Source: an uncultured Acinetobacter sp. (GTDB lineage: Bacteria; Cyanobacteriota; Vampirovibrionia; Gastranaerophilales; Gastranaerophilaceae). Taken from it: a DNA stretch of 64,000 nucleotides. A program made the position numbers and the translations under genes. Below the pieces are notes generated by a model that made no database searches, was not told where the DNA came from, and saw only the letters and a program-made list of their open reading frames with translations. Where the stretch lies: assembly GCA_947306495.1 (NCBI GenBank), contig CAMZGT010000001.1, positions 1 to 64,000 of the forward strand, read 5' to 3'. This document shows positions 9,565 through 19,297 of this stretch, piece by piece. Numbering within the stretch: the first letter of the stretch is position 1; every line of letters begins with the position of its first letter.

Positions 9565-11316
9565 TTATATTTTAAAATGCTCCCCTTTATCAGGCTGTAA
9601 ATTTAATATTCTTGCAATCTGAGTTGAAATTTCTTTAAAAATAGGCGCAGCTACTGTGTTACCCCAAATTTCCCCACCTTGTGCGGAGTCAACTATTACA
9701 TAAATTAAAACCTGTGGATTAGTTGAAGGCATATAGCCTACTATTGACGTGTACAATTTGTTAGTATAACCGACTCCATTTTCTTTTGGCTTAATCGAAG
9801 TTCCGGTTTTTGCTGCTATATTGTAACTTGGATTTTTAATCGGCGATTTTCCTCTGTTTATACTCTCAGTCAACAATTCTGTAACTACTCTTGCATGTTC
9901 CGGTGTCATGACTTGAACTCTTTTTACTTTTATTTCTTCTTCCTCAGGAGAATATTTAATTACATGCGGAGTAACTCTGACACCGTCATTAGCCAATGCC
10001 GATACCGCAGATACCATTTGAATTGCAGTGACAGAAGAACCATAACCATATCCCATTGAAGCATGATCTGACGTATCCCATCTGTTTGGATTTTTAAGCA
10101 AACCTACTGATTCTCCGGGTAAGTCAATACCGGTTTTTTCACCAAAACCGAATTTCTTCAACATACTATGATATTCATGCTTTCCCATCATTTGTGCAAC
10201 AACAACAGAAGCTACATTGCTTGAATGTTCAAAAAGATACACTAAATCTATCATTCCTGGGTTAGGATGTCTGCCATAATCATAGTTTTTGATAGTCCAC
10301 CAACCTATTTTAATTTTCCCAGTATCGTTAATCCTTGAATATTTATTAATTTTCCCTAATTCAATTGCTGATGCAACAGTGATTGTCTTAAAAGTGGAAC
10401 CGGGAGGAAATACATCGGTTAGTGTCCAATTCTTTATCTGATAACTTGTGGCATTCTTAAAATTATTCGGATCAAAGTATGGATATACAGCATAAGCAAG
10501 AATTTCTCCGTTTCTTGGGTTCATAACAATAACAGCGCCTCTTTGAGCATGGAACTTCTGAATAGACTTCATTAACTCTTTTTCACAAACGTGCTGAACA
10601 GCAGCATCAATTGTCAATGTAACATCCTTGCCTTTAACAGGTTTGGTAGCAGCAACAGGATCTGTCGTAATATTATATATTACCTTTCCCTTAGGAGTCA
10701 TTTCGAACGAAGATGATTTTGTAACACTTTCCAATTTGTCTCCTGCCGTTAACTCTACACCGGAAGCTACATCAGCATCAAAATTATAATATCCCAAAAC
10801 ATGAGCAGCCAAAGTCCCCTGAGGATATGTCCTTATACTCTTTTTATCCATAGGTATTTCACGCAAATTTAATTTTGCGATTTCATTTCTTGTTCTTCTG
10901 TCAACATTCTTTTTTAAAGAAATTAATGCAACATTTTGGCGCAATTTTTCTGTTAAGTCATATTGCGATATTTTAAGAATCGGAGCAAGTAATTTAGCTA
11001 ATTCTTCCGGAGTGTGTACAAAATCTGCTTTTCTTGCAAAAATATCATAATAAACCGTATCCGTAGCTAACTTTATTCCGTTTCTGTCAAAAATATCTCC
11101 TCGCATTACAAAAGAGGAAGCCCTCCTTTGATTTTTAGCTTTAACTCTAAAATGTCTTACATCCAGCACCTGTACACAAAATAAATAAAATATAAACAGC
11201 AGTAATGCCACAAAAAAACCTGCCTGAAACCACATAAGCCTATCAGAAAACATTTTGTTTTTATTTATCTTTTTATCATTTTTCCCCATATAAACATCAT
11301 ACCATAATACTTTCAA
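9565..11316 (-). CDS. Penicillin-binding protein / peptidoglycan transpeptidase (FtsI/PBP2-type)
   Basis: N-terminal TM, PBP dimerisation domain, PPGSTFKT, SSN, AAKTGTS motifs; next to murE. Confidence 0.92.
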   Translation of the reverse strand: MKVLWYDVYMGKNDKKINKNKMFSDRLMWFQAGFFVALLLFIFYLFCVQVLDVRHFRVKAKNQRRASSFVMRGDIFDRNGIKLATDTVYYDIFARKADFVHTPEELAKLLAPILKISQYDLTEKLRQNVALISLKKNVDRRTRNEIAKLNLREIPMDKKSIRTYPQGTLAAHVLGYYNFDADVASGVELTAGDKLESVTKSSSFEMTPKGKVIYNITTDPVAATKPVKGKDVTLTIDAAVQHVCEKELMKSIQKFHAQRGAVIVMNPRNGEILAYAVYPYFDPNNFKNATSYQIKNWTLTDVFPPGSTFKTITVASAIELGKINKYSRINDTGKIKIGWWTIKNYDYGRHPNPGMIDLVYLFEHSSNVASVVVAQMMGKHEYHSMLKKFGFGEKTGIDLPGESVGLLKNPNRWDTSDHASMGYGYGSSVTAIQMVSAVSALANDGVRVTPHVIKYSPEEEEIKVKRVQVMTPEHARVVTELLTESINRGKSPIKNPSYNIAAKTGTSIKPKENGVGYTNKLYTSIVGYMPSTNPQVLIYVIVDSAQGGEIWGNTVAAPIFKEISTQIARILNLQPDKGEHFKI

Positions 11317-11471
11317 AAGATTAAAATGTTAAGAAACAACAAAGTCTAATACAAATTTAAAAGTATTGCCGAACATCATTTGAAATATCTGTATAGCAAT
11401 TTTTCTTCATTTACAAAAGCTTGTGTTGCTTTATGGTAACTAATTTAGGCATGCCGTTTTGATTTAGTGTA

Positions 11472-11524
11472 AAAAATACACCGAATGGCTAATAACCAAC
11501 TTGGTTATTTTTAAGTGTATTTTT
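11472..11524. repeat. Nested inverted repeats in intergenic region (terminator-like or structured RNA)
   Basis: Outer aaaaatacac/gtgtattttt enclosing inner aataaccaa/ttggttatt. Confidence 0.5.
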
Positions 11525-11686
11525 AACATTTTATCCCAAAACCCTTTATTTTCGCTGTGTTTACATTTGTTTACAATTTTATTTTTACCCTCTTGACTTT
11601 TTTTTTGATATGTATCATAATAATTTTGTTAGATGAAGTGTTAAAAAAACACTTAATCAAAAAGAAACAATTCACGGAGGTGAAAA

Positions 11687-11953
11687 ATGCAAGTAAATAA
11701 AATTTCTAATATAACTTTCAAAGAAAATGTTTTATCACAAGAGATGGACTCACAAGGTGCAATTTTGATGTTAAGAGATGCCAATGCTTCTGTTAAATTT
11801 CGCCAAAATCAAGAAATTGCTCAAAACGCAGATACTATGAGTTCAACTCCGCTAAAAGCTCTTGGATATAAATTATACAGAACATTTAGCATGATTAAGG
11901 GTGATGAACCTATTAAAACAGAAGAAAACAAGCGTTTAAATACCTTAGCTTAA
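11687..11953 (+). CDS. Hypothetical protein with N-terminal NITFKE motif
   Basis: 88 aa ORF with cggaggtg RBS. Confidence 0.7.
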   Translation: MQVNKISNITFKENVLSQEMDSQGAILMLRDANASVKFRQNQEIAQNADTMSSTPLKALGYKLYRTFSMIKGDEPIKTEENKRLNTLA

Positions 11954-12040
11954 ATATAAAATCTATAATATAATACACACACATAATTTAGCGATAGTTT
12001 TTATAAATTATCGCTTTTGCTTTTTGTACAAATATCGTTA

Positions 12041-12679
12041 TTATCTTTTATAATAAACCTTATTTGAGCAGTCTGTCGTATTTACTGTTTCTATTTTTTT
12101 GTCTAATTCTACATTTGATTGTATATTAGCTGCTGATTTAAAATATTTTTGCGCTTGTTGTGTATCACCGAATTTTTGGTAAATATCACCCAGTTTATAT
12201 AGTGTTTCATAGTGTTTAATGTAACCGTTATTGTATGCTTTTGTATACATTTTAAGAGCCTTTTTAAACATTGCCCTTTTGTAGTAGAATTCACCAAAAT
12301 AAAAATACGGTTCTGGACGAGATTCATCAATGCTTAATGCCCGATAATAGTTTCCTTTTGCGTATCTGTCTTTACCTATCAAATCATAAAGCGTTCCCAA
12401 TCTGATTGCATAGAATATATTGTCCGGAGATTTATTGCACAAAATCGAATATAAATTGAGAGCATAAGTAATATTTTCATCAAGATTTCCTGACTTATTT
12501 TTCATTGCCAAATCATAATATAAGTTTGCTTTTGTATCTGTTTCTTCTAAATTAATTTGGGAATAATCAACAGGAATAGTGTACTCTAATGTTCCATGAA
12601 GTGTCGCAAAAGAAGATACTACTGTAAAACACAATATATTTATTGTTAAAAATATTCTAATCAGTTGGCGCATATACAT
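12041..12679 (-). CDS. Tetratricopeptide-repeat protein with N-terminal signal/TM segment
   Basis: TPR-like repeats (AKGNYYRALSIDESRPEPYFYFGEFYYKRAMFKKALKMYTKAYNNG..YKLGDIYQKFGDTQQAQKYFKSA). Confidence 0.75.
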   Translation of the reverse strand: MYMRQLIRIFLTINILCFTVVSSFATLHGTLEYTIPVDYSQINLEETDTKANLYYDLAMKNKSGNLDENITYALNLYSILCNKSPDNIFYAIRLGTLYDLIGKDRYAKGNYYRALSIDESRPEPYFYFGEFYYKRAMFKKALKMYTKAYNNGYIKHYETLYKLGDIYQKFGDTQQAQKYFKSAANIQSNVELDKKIETVNTTDCSNKVYYKR

Positions 12680-12747
12680 ACAAATCTTAATATTACATAA
12701 TATAATATTATATCAGGAAATTTTCTAGTACAATATAATTAGAGGAT

Positions 12748-13110
12748 TTGTTGGCAGTGAAAGAATTAGTTTGTTTATGTATATTTGTTATTTTATCATT
12801 GGTTTTTGGTGTAGCCATGCTTATTTTAGGGTTCATGTGTCAGTATAAAAAAGATACTGCCATAAAAGCTTCAACATATGAATGTGGTGTAAAACCTTTT
12901 TCTGACGCCAAGATTCGATTTGATATAAAATATTTTAACTATGCAATTATGTTTCTCGTTTTTGACATAGAAACAATTTTCCTATACCCTTTTGCAGTTT
13001 TTGTAAACGCTTTGGGCTTATTTGCAATAATTGAAGCGTTTATTTTTATATCAATTCTTCTGTTTGGTCTGATTTTTGCAATTAAAAGAAATTTTTTGAG
13101 GTGGGTATAA
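12748..13110 (+). CDS. nuoA: NADH-quinone oxidoreductase subunit A
   Basis: [38 protein letters not shown] start after agagga RBS. Confidence 0.95.
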   Translation: MLAVKELVCLCIFVILSLVFGVAMLILGFMCQYKKDTAIKASTYECGVKPFSDAKIRFDIKYFNYAIMFLVFDIETIFLYPFAVFVNALGLFAIIEAFIFISILLFGLIFAIKRNFLRWV

Positions 13111-13640
13111 TGGGGATTATAGTTACTTCTGTCGATTACATACTTAATAACGCCAGAGCAAATTCTTTATGGCCCCTTACCTTTGCGACTTCTTGCTGCG
13201 GAATTGAAATGATGCATACAGTTGCTTCAGATAATGATATCGCACGTTTTGGGTCTGAAGTTTTTAGAGGTTCTCCGAGACAAGCAGATTTATTAATTTG
13301 TGCAGGAACTATTACACACAAAATGGCACCGGTTCTTTTAAGACTGTATGAGCAAATGGCAGAACCTAAGTATGTTATCGCAATGGGTGCTTGTACATGC
13401 GGAGGAGGAATGTTTCAGGAAACATCTTATTCCGTCGTGAAAGGAATAGACAAAATTATTCCTGTAGACATTTACTTACCTATGTGTCCGCCAAAACCTG
13501 AAGCGCTTTTAGATGCAATAAAAAAATTACAAAATAGAGTCAAAAAAGAATCTATTCTTACCAGAAAAGAATTTATGGATTCTCATAATTCTTTTTTGCA
13601 TGAAACATGTGGTATACTAACAGAAATAAATGGAGGATAA
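13110..13640 (+). CDS. nuoB: NADH-quinone oxidoreductase subunit B
   Basis: [67 protein letters not shown] overlaps nuoA stop. Confidence 0.97.
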   Translation: MGIIVTSVDYILNNARANSLWPLTFATSCCGIEMMHTVASDNDIARFGSEVFRGSPRQADLLICAGTITHKMAPVLLRLYEQMAEPKYVIAMGACTCGGGMFQETSYSVVKGIDKIIPVDIYLPMCPPKPEALLDAIKKLQNRVKKESILTRKEFMDSHNSFLHETCGILTEINGG

Positions 13641-13644
13641 AACT

Positions 13645-14079
13645 ATGAACATAGCTGATTTAAAACATATTTTTGGCGATTGCGAATTAGTTGGTGACAA
13701 AATAGTTATAAAAAATGATTTACACACTACTTTAAAATTCGTATCACAAAATTATGGTTATGATATGTTAAAAGATATCCTCGCTGTTGACAAGAACGAC
13801 AAGGGAATTGAGCTTACATATCATTTATACTCTTCTCAGGATGAAGAAGATATGTTAATTTCCATAATTGTCAAAGATGAAGCGGAAAGTGTAATAGATA
13901 TATACAAATCTGCCATTGCAGATGAAAATGAAATTTTTGATTTATTCGGAATAAAATTTATCGGCAATGAAAATTTAAAACGTTTATATCTGCCGGAAAG
14001 CTGGGAAGGTCACCCATTAAAGAAAGATTACATCCAGAATGACACGAGGTTAGCTTGGAATGACAATAACGAAGCTTAA
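13645..14079 (+). CDS. nuoC: NADH-quinone oxidoreductase subunit C
   Basis: ENEIFDLFGIKFIGNENLKRLYLPESWEGHPLKKDY; start after GGAGG. Confidence 0.93.
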   Translation: MNIADLKHIFGDCELVGDKIVIKNDLHTTLKFVSQNYGYDMLKDILAVDKNDKGIELTYHLYSSQDEEDMLISIIVKDEAESVIDIYKSAIADENEIFDLFGIKFIGNENLKRLYLPESWEGHPLKKDYIQNDTRLAWNDNNEA

Positions 14080-15151
14080 ATTAAATTTAGGTCCGCAGCA
14101 TCCGTCAACACATGGTGTACTCAGACTTTTACTGGAACTTGAAGGAGAGAAAATACTCTCTTGCGAGCCTGACGTAGGGTACCTTCACAGAGGAATGGAA
14201 AAAATGGCTGAAAGGATGTCTTATATTCAGCAATTACCAATTGTTGACAGAATAGATTATCTTGCCGGTTTTTTCTACTCAGAGTTATATTGCAGAACAA
14301 TAGAAAAAGCGTTGAATATAACTCTTCCTGACAGAGTAAAATTTATAAGAGTTCTATTGTTAGAGTTAAACAGAATATCCTCTCATTTATTATGGCTTGG
14401 TGCTTTTTTAATGGATTTAGGTGCAACCTCTCCATTCTTCTACGCTTTCAGAGAAAGAGAAATGATTCTTAAATATTTTGAAAAACTCACAGGCCAAAGA
14501 ATGATGTATAATTATTTCATTTTTGGCGGAGTCAGAAAAGATATTGTTTTTTTGGAAGATGTCGAAGAAATCTTAAAAATACTTTCAGAAAAAATAAATG
14601 AGTATGAACGGCTTATAACAGAAAATCCTATTTTTATCAAAAGAACTAAAGAAAAAGGTATATTGAAACAAGATATTGCGCTAAACTATGCAATAACAGG
14701 TGTAAATTTGCGTTCATCAGGAATAAATTATGATATAAGAATGAATGATGAATTATACTCACATTTTTCAGTTCATCCTGTTTTAATGGGTGATGGAGAT
14801 TCATGGAGCAGATATAAAGCAAGAATTTTGGAAATAAAAGAGAGTATTTCACTTGTAAGAGAAGCCATCGACTACATAAATAAAGCAGAAAAATTCGAAA
14901 AATCCGAAATAAATCCTTTAAACTTAAAGTTGCCGGAGGGTGAATTTTATAGCGAGATAGAAGCTCCCAGAGGCTTGTCTTCATGCTATATATATTCAAC
15001 GGGCGATGACAGACCATATAGGTTGAAGTGGAGAACAGGATCATATTATTCCGTAAATCTTCTCAGAGAACTTTTAAAGGGAAGTTACTTGAATGATGCA
15101 ATTGCTATAGCCGGTTCCTTGGACATTATTTTGCCGGAGGTAGACAAATAA
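14060..15151 (+). CDS. nuoD: NADH-quinone oxidoreductase subunit D
   Basis: LNLGPQHPSTHGVLRLLLELEGE, PDVGYLHRGMEK. Confidence 0.97.
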   Translation: MTITKLKLNLGPQHPSTHGVLRLLLELEGEKILSCEPDVGYLHRGMEKMAERMSYIQQLPIVDRIDYLAGFFYSELYCRTIEKALNITLPDRVKFIRVLLLELNRISSHLLWLGAFLMDLGATSPFFYAFREREMILKYFEKLTGQRMMYNYFIFGGVRKDIVFLEDVEEILKILSEKINEYERLITENPIFIKRTKEKGILKQDIALNYAITGVNLRSSGINYDIRMNDELYSHFSVHPVLMGDGDSWSRYKARILEIKESISLVREAIDYINKAEKFEKSEINPLNLKLPEGEFYSEIEAPRGLSSCYIYSTGDDRPYRLKWRTGSYYSVNLLRELLKGSYLNDAIAIAGSLDIILPEVDK

Positions 15152-16248
15152 TGAATTATTTGTATTTTCTCTACATTGAATTTTTAGCTAAACATAATAT
15201 TCCTAAATTATTTGGAGATATTACTTTTTACATTATTCCGTTTTGTATAATTGTGATTGCACTTTTAATTGTAGTTCTTATTCTGGTACTTGCAGAAAGA
15301 AAACTTTTAGGATTTTTTACACAGAGAAAAGGACCAAACAGAGTCGGATATTGGGGTCTGCTCCAAACATTAGCGGATGCTTTTAAACTTCTTTGCAAAG
15401 AAAATATAACTCCTGAAAAATCAGATAGATTTTTATTTAACTTAGCTCCTATTCTTGTTTTTGTACCGCCTATTACTGCACTGGGTCTAATTCCTTACAG
15501 CGCAGAATTTACATTTGTAAATACCTCTACTAATGTAATTTTATACCTGATTCTTGCGGCATTTCCTGTTTTGTGCATTTTTCTCGGAGGATGGGCAAGC
15601 AATAATAAATATTCATTGGTAGGTGCTGTAAGAAGTGTTGCACAGGTTTTAAGTTATGAATTGCCAATAACGTTCGTAATACTCTCAATTGTAGTACTTG
15701 CTTCTTCTATGAACCTTACCGGAATCACGCTTGCACAATATTCAAGAAGCGGCTTTACGGGATGGTTTGGATTTCCTTGCCTATTAGGACTTATTATTAT
15801 GTTTATAAGTATTCTGGCAGAACTAAACAGATGCCCGTTTGATTTGCCGGAAGCAGAAAGCGAACTTATTTGCGGTTATAACACGGAGTATTCCGGAATG
15901 AGATTTGCTTTATTTTATTTAAGTGAATATTCTATGCTTTTTGCAAATTCCTTATTATTAGCAATACTATTTTTTGGCGGATATTTATCTCCTTTTGGTG
16001 CATATTTAAGTCACATAATATTTAGAGATACTTCTTTAGCCTCTATTGCGGTATATTTTGAACAAGCTTTTTGGTTATTTTTTAAAGCAGGTTTGATAAT
16101 TTTCGTTATGATATGGATTAGAGCAACATTCCCTCGCTTAGCCTCCTTTGATTTGCTCAAATTTTCTTGGAAAATACTATTGCCTATATCTATTTTAAAC
16201 CTTTTTCTTATGGTGATATACAAATATATTACAGGAGGTGTCATATGA
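15151..16248 (+). CDS. nuoH: NADH-quinone oxidoreductase subunit H
   Basis: AERKLLGFFTQRKGPNRVGYWGLLQTLADAFKLLCKE, AELNRCPFDLPEAESELICGYNTEYSGM. Confidence 0.97.
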   Translation: MNYLYFLYIEFLAKHNIPKLFGDITFYIIPFCIIVIALLIVVLILVLAERKLLGFFTQRKGPNRVGYWGLLQTLADAFKLLCKENITPEKSDRFLFNLAPILVFVPPITALGLIPYSAEFTFVNTSTNVILYLILAAFPVLCIFLGGWASNNKYSLVGAVRSVAQVLSYELPITFVILSIVVLASSMNLTGITLAQYSRSGFTGWFGFPCLLGLIIMFISILAELNRCPFDLPEAESELICGYNTEYSGMRFALFYLSEYSMLFANSLLLAILFFGGYLSPFGAYLSHIIFRDTSLASIAVYFEQAFWLFFKAGLIIFVMIWIRATFPRLASFDLLKFSWKILLPISILNLFLMVIYKYITGGVI

Positions 16249-16625
16249 AACCTCTAAAAGGAATCTTTATTTTGCTTGACGGAATGTGGGTAGTATTCAA
16301 GCACTTGTTCAGACGTCCGGTAACGCTTGAGTATCCTGAAAAAAAACGGGAACCTAACGAAAGTTTTCGAGGTAAGCCAGTGGTTAAAGGATGTATCGGA
16401 TGCGGCATTTGCAAAAGTGTTTGCCCTTCAAATGCAATTAGTTTTTCTAAAGATGAAAACGAAGCAGTAACATCATACTGCTTTGATTTAAAAAAATGTA
16501 TTTTTTGCGGAAACTGTATGTATTATTGTCCTTATGGTGCAATAAAAATGACAAAAAGTTACGAACTTGCCTCAGAGAATAAGTCCGACTTACAATTAAA
16601 TTACAAAGGTGGAGCTGATGATTAA
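16245..16625 (+). CDS. nuoI: NADH-quinone oxidoreductase subunit I (2x4Fe-4S ferredoxin)
   Basis: CIGCGICKSVCP and CIFCGNCMYYCP; start after ggaggtgtcat. Confidence 0.93.
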   Translation: MKPLKGIFILLDGMWVVFKHLFRRPVTLEYPEKKREPNESFRGKPVVKGCIGCGICKSVCPSNAISFSKDENEAVTSYCFDLKKCIFCGNCMYYCPYGAIKMTKSYELASENKSDLQLNYKGGADD

Positions 16626-17130
16626 TAATCCTGTATTTTTTTATATTACAACTTTGCTAATCATTGTTTTTTGCTCAATTTCTCTTTTTGCAAAAAACCT
16701 TATGTATTCATTATTATCTGCGGTTATCGTGTTTTTTGCCGGTGCAATTATTTTTTATATACTTGGCTCGGAGTATAATGCAATTATACAAGCAGCTATA
16801 TACGGCTTGGCAGTACCTATTATCATAGGTATTTCTATAATGTTTACAAGTAATTCAAAAGAAACTTCAAAAATATCCGCGAGATCGTTTATTTTGTTAA
16901 CGGTTTCAGGAATTTTTATTCTGGCATTTACTTACCTAGTTATGATTTCACTGGTTATGCTTCCTGATACTTTTAATATAGCAGAAATCAGACAGGTTAA
17001 CGTTTTTGAAGTTATGTCCGCATTTGCTAAGGGGATATTTATAAACTATGTATGGGCATTTGAACTTGTTTCAATATTATTAACAATTATTGTTGCAGGG
17101 TTTACATTATTTAAAAAAAGAGGGGCCTGA
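16618..17130 (+). CDS. nuoJ: NADH-quinone oxidoreductase subunit J
   Basis: Membrane protein with NuoJ-like composition between nuoI and nuoK. Confidence 0.9.
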   Translation: MINNPVFFYITTLLIIVFCSISLFAKNLMYSLLSAVIVFFAGAIIFYILGSEYNAIIQAAIYGLAVPIIIGISIMFTSNSKETSKISARSFILLTVSGIFILAFTYLVMISLVMLPDTFNIAEIRQVNVFEVMSAFAKGIFINYVWAFELVSILLTIIVAGFTLFKKRGA

Positions 17131-17132
17131 AT

Positions 17133-17438
17133 ATGGAAATTACGATGTATCATTATTTATTTTTAGGACTCATATTATTCATTACCGGAGTTATAGGTTC
17201 AATAATGGTAAAAAATGTTATAAAAGTTTTAATTTCAATAGAATTTATGTTAATGGGTATAAATATTAATTTTATTACTTTTGCAACATTTTGCGATAAT
17301 ATAAAATTTGACGGTTACATAATTTCATTGTTTTATACCGGGATAGGTGCCGTAGAGCTCGCTGTGGCCATGTATTTGTTCTATTTAATGTTCCAGAAAA
17401 GAGAAAGCGATAACATTGAAAAATACAGCGAATTATAA
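17133..17438 (+). CDS. nuoK: NADH-quinone oxidoreductase subunit K
   Basis: VLISIEFMLMGININFITF, GAVELAVAMYLFYLMFQKR. Confidence 0.93.
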   Translation: MEITMYHYLFLGLILFITGVIGSIMVKNVIKVLISIEFMLMGININFITFATFCDNIKFDGYIISLFYTGIGAVELAVAMYLFYLMFQKRESDNIEKYSEL

Positions 17439-17461
17439 ATCTTACTAAAGAAGGGAAAAAA

Positions 17462-19288
17462 GTGTCAAACTTAATTTTAGATAATATTTCATTAATTCTT
17501 CTACTGCCGCTTTGGGTTTTTATTATTATAATGAGCGGAAGATTTTTGGGTATAAGCGTTAACAATAAAATTATTGTAATACTAACTTTATTTTCGTCTT
17601 TTCTTGGAACCCTGATTTGCAGCATTGGTCTGAGATGTTTAAATGATTCGGTAGAATGGACTTTACCTTTTATAAAGATTAATGATTTTTCAATATTGTT
17701 TGGAATACACATAGATAAAATTTCTTTAATTATAGCCTTAATACTATTTTTGGTAAGCTTTCTTGTGCAACTGTATTCTGTTTCTTATATGAAAGAAGAG
17801 CCCAAAAAATACAGATTTTTTGCATTGCTGAATTTATTTAATTTTGCAATGGCTTTTCTATTGTTTAGTCCGAATTTGTTTCAATTGTACGTTTTTTGGG
17901 AGTTGGTTAGCGTAATTTCATATTTATTGGTTGGGTTTGAGTATAATAACTGTTTGAAAACTCTCTCAGCACGAAAGATGTTTATTATGAACAGAATTGG
18001 AGATACCGCTTTACTGGCAGGGGTTTTATTATCTTCACATATATTATACTCTTTTGTTCCGGAAAGAAATTTAACAACGCTACCTCTTCAAAGAATTGGT
18101 GAAATAGGACAGACTCTTTCCGCTTATTCAACAGAAACTGTTTTTGGAGTAATAATGCTGTGTTTTATAGTATCAGCAATTATTAAATCCGCTCAATTTC
18201 CGTTTCACACTTGGTTACAAGATGCTATGGAAGCAAAAATTCCTGTAAGTGCACTTTTGCATTCCGCGACAATGGTCATATCAGGAGTTTACTTGATAAT
18301 ACGATTAATGCCGCTGCTTAATAATGTCTTTTTGGCTATTATATCTATTATTGGATTCTCGACAGCATTGTTGTGTTCAATTTTTGCTCTTTTGGAAACA
18401 CATCCCAAAAAGACTCTTGCATATTCGACATCAGCTAATATCGGTTTAATGTTTGCTATTATTGGAACATCTAATATCATGCCGGCTTTGATATTTTTAG
18501 CAGCGCATGCTTTTACAAAATCTATGCTGTTTATGGTAATACCGGATAAAAACAAAAATCTGTCACACGCAAATCTAATTCTTATGATTATAGGAGCATT
18601 AAGCCTTGCCGGTATCTTGTTATCAGGATTTTGTGCCAAGGAAATTTTATTTGGTATATTCTCAAATAACTGTATATTCCAAAGTTTATTGATAGTCATA
18701 TCATTTATAGGCGCTTTTTATATTATAAAATTTGTTCTTTTAATATATAAAAATTCGCATCTGACAAAGGAAACAGATTTTATCAAAACTATTTCAATTT
18801 TTGGGCTTTTAACTTTAAATATTTTTCTATACACAATTTTAAATAAAAATCATTTTGAAATTAATTTGCTTTTGGTAATGGCAATACTTGGCAGTTTTAC
18901 AGCTTATGTACTTTACAAATTAAATATTCTACATAAAATAAATTCCGAAAGAAAATATTTGGAATTAATATACGGAAAATTTGTTCCTGATATTTATTCA
19001 TACATATCAGAATGTGCTGCATATCTAGATAAAAATCTCATTTATGTGTACACGTTTTTGACCAAAATTATTAAGTTTGGCGTAAATATTTTGGGTTGGT
19101 TAGAAAACAATATAATGCTAAAATCTGTGGAAAAAACTGCTGAAATCTCAAAAACATTATCAAAACAGTATATGATCTTGCAAACAGGAAATATACAAAC
19201 CTACAACGCATATGCATTTGTCTTTGTTACAATTATAATAACATTAATAATTCTGGGATATATGATAATTATCGGCCAGATTAGTTAA
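17462..19288 (+). CDS. nuoL: NADH-quinone oxidoreductase subunit L
   Basis: FWELVSVISYLLVGFEY, FPFHTWLQDAMEAKIPVSALLHSATMV. Confidence 0.95.
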   Translation: MSNLILDNISLILLLPLWVFIIIMSGRFLGISVNNKIIVILTLFSSFLGTLICSIGLRCLNDSVEWTLPFIKINDFSILFGIHIDKISLIIALILFLVSFLVQLYSVSYMKEEPKKYRFFALLNLFNFAMAFLLFSPNLFQLYVFWELVSVISYLLVGFEYNNCLKTLSARKMFIMNRIGDTALLAGVLLSSHILYSFVPERNLTTLPLQRIGEIGQTLSAYSTETVFGVIMLCFIVSAIIKSAQFPFHTWLQDAMEAKIPVSALLHSATMVISGVYLIIRLMPLLNNVFLAIISIIGFSTALLCSIFALLETHPKKTLAYSTSANIGLMFAIIGTSNIMPALIFLAAHAFTKSMLFMVIPDKNKNLSHANLILMIIGALSLAGILLSGFCAKEILFGIFSNNCIFQSLLIVISFIGAFYIIKFVLLIYKNSHLTKETDFIKTISIFGLLTLNIFLYTILNKNHFEINLLLVMAILGSFTAYVLYKLNILHKINSERKYLELIYGKFVPDIYSYISECAAYLDKNLIYVYTFLTKIIKFGVNILGWLENNIMLKSVEKTAEISKTLSKQYMILQTGNIQTYNAYAFVFVTIIITLIILGYMIIIGQIS

Positions 19289-19297
19289 AGGAGAAGT

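Noticed and set aside
14646-15044. 132-aa ORF antisense to nuoD, and 18289..18699 antisense to nuoL
   Set aside because: Shadow ORFs opposite conserved subunits, with low-complexity hydrophobic translations.
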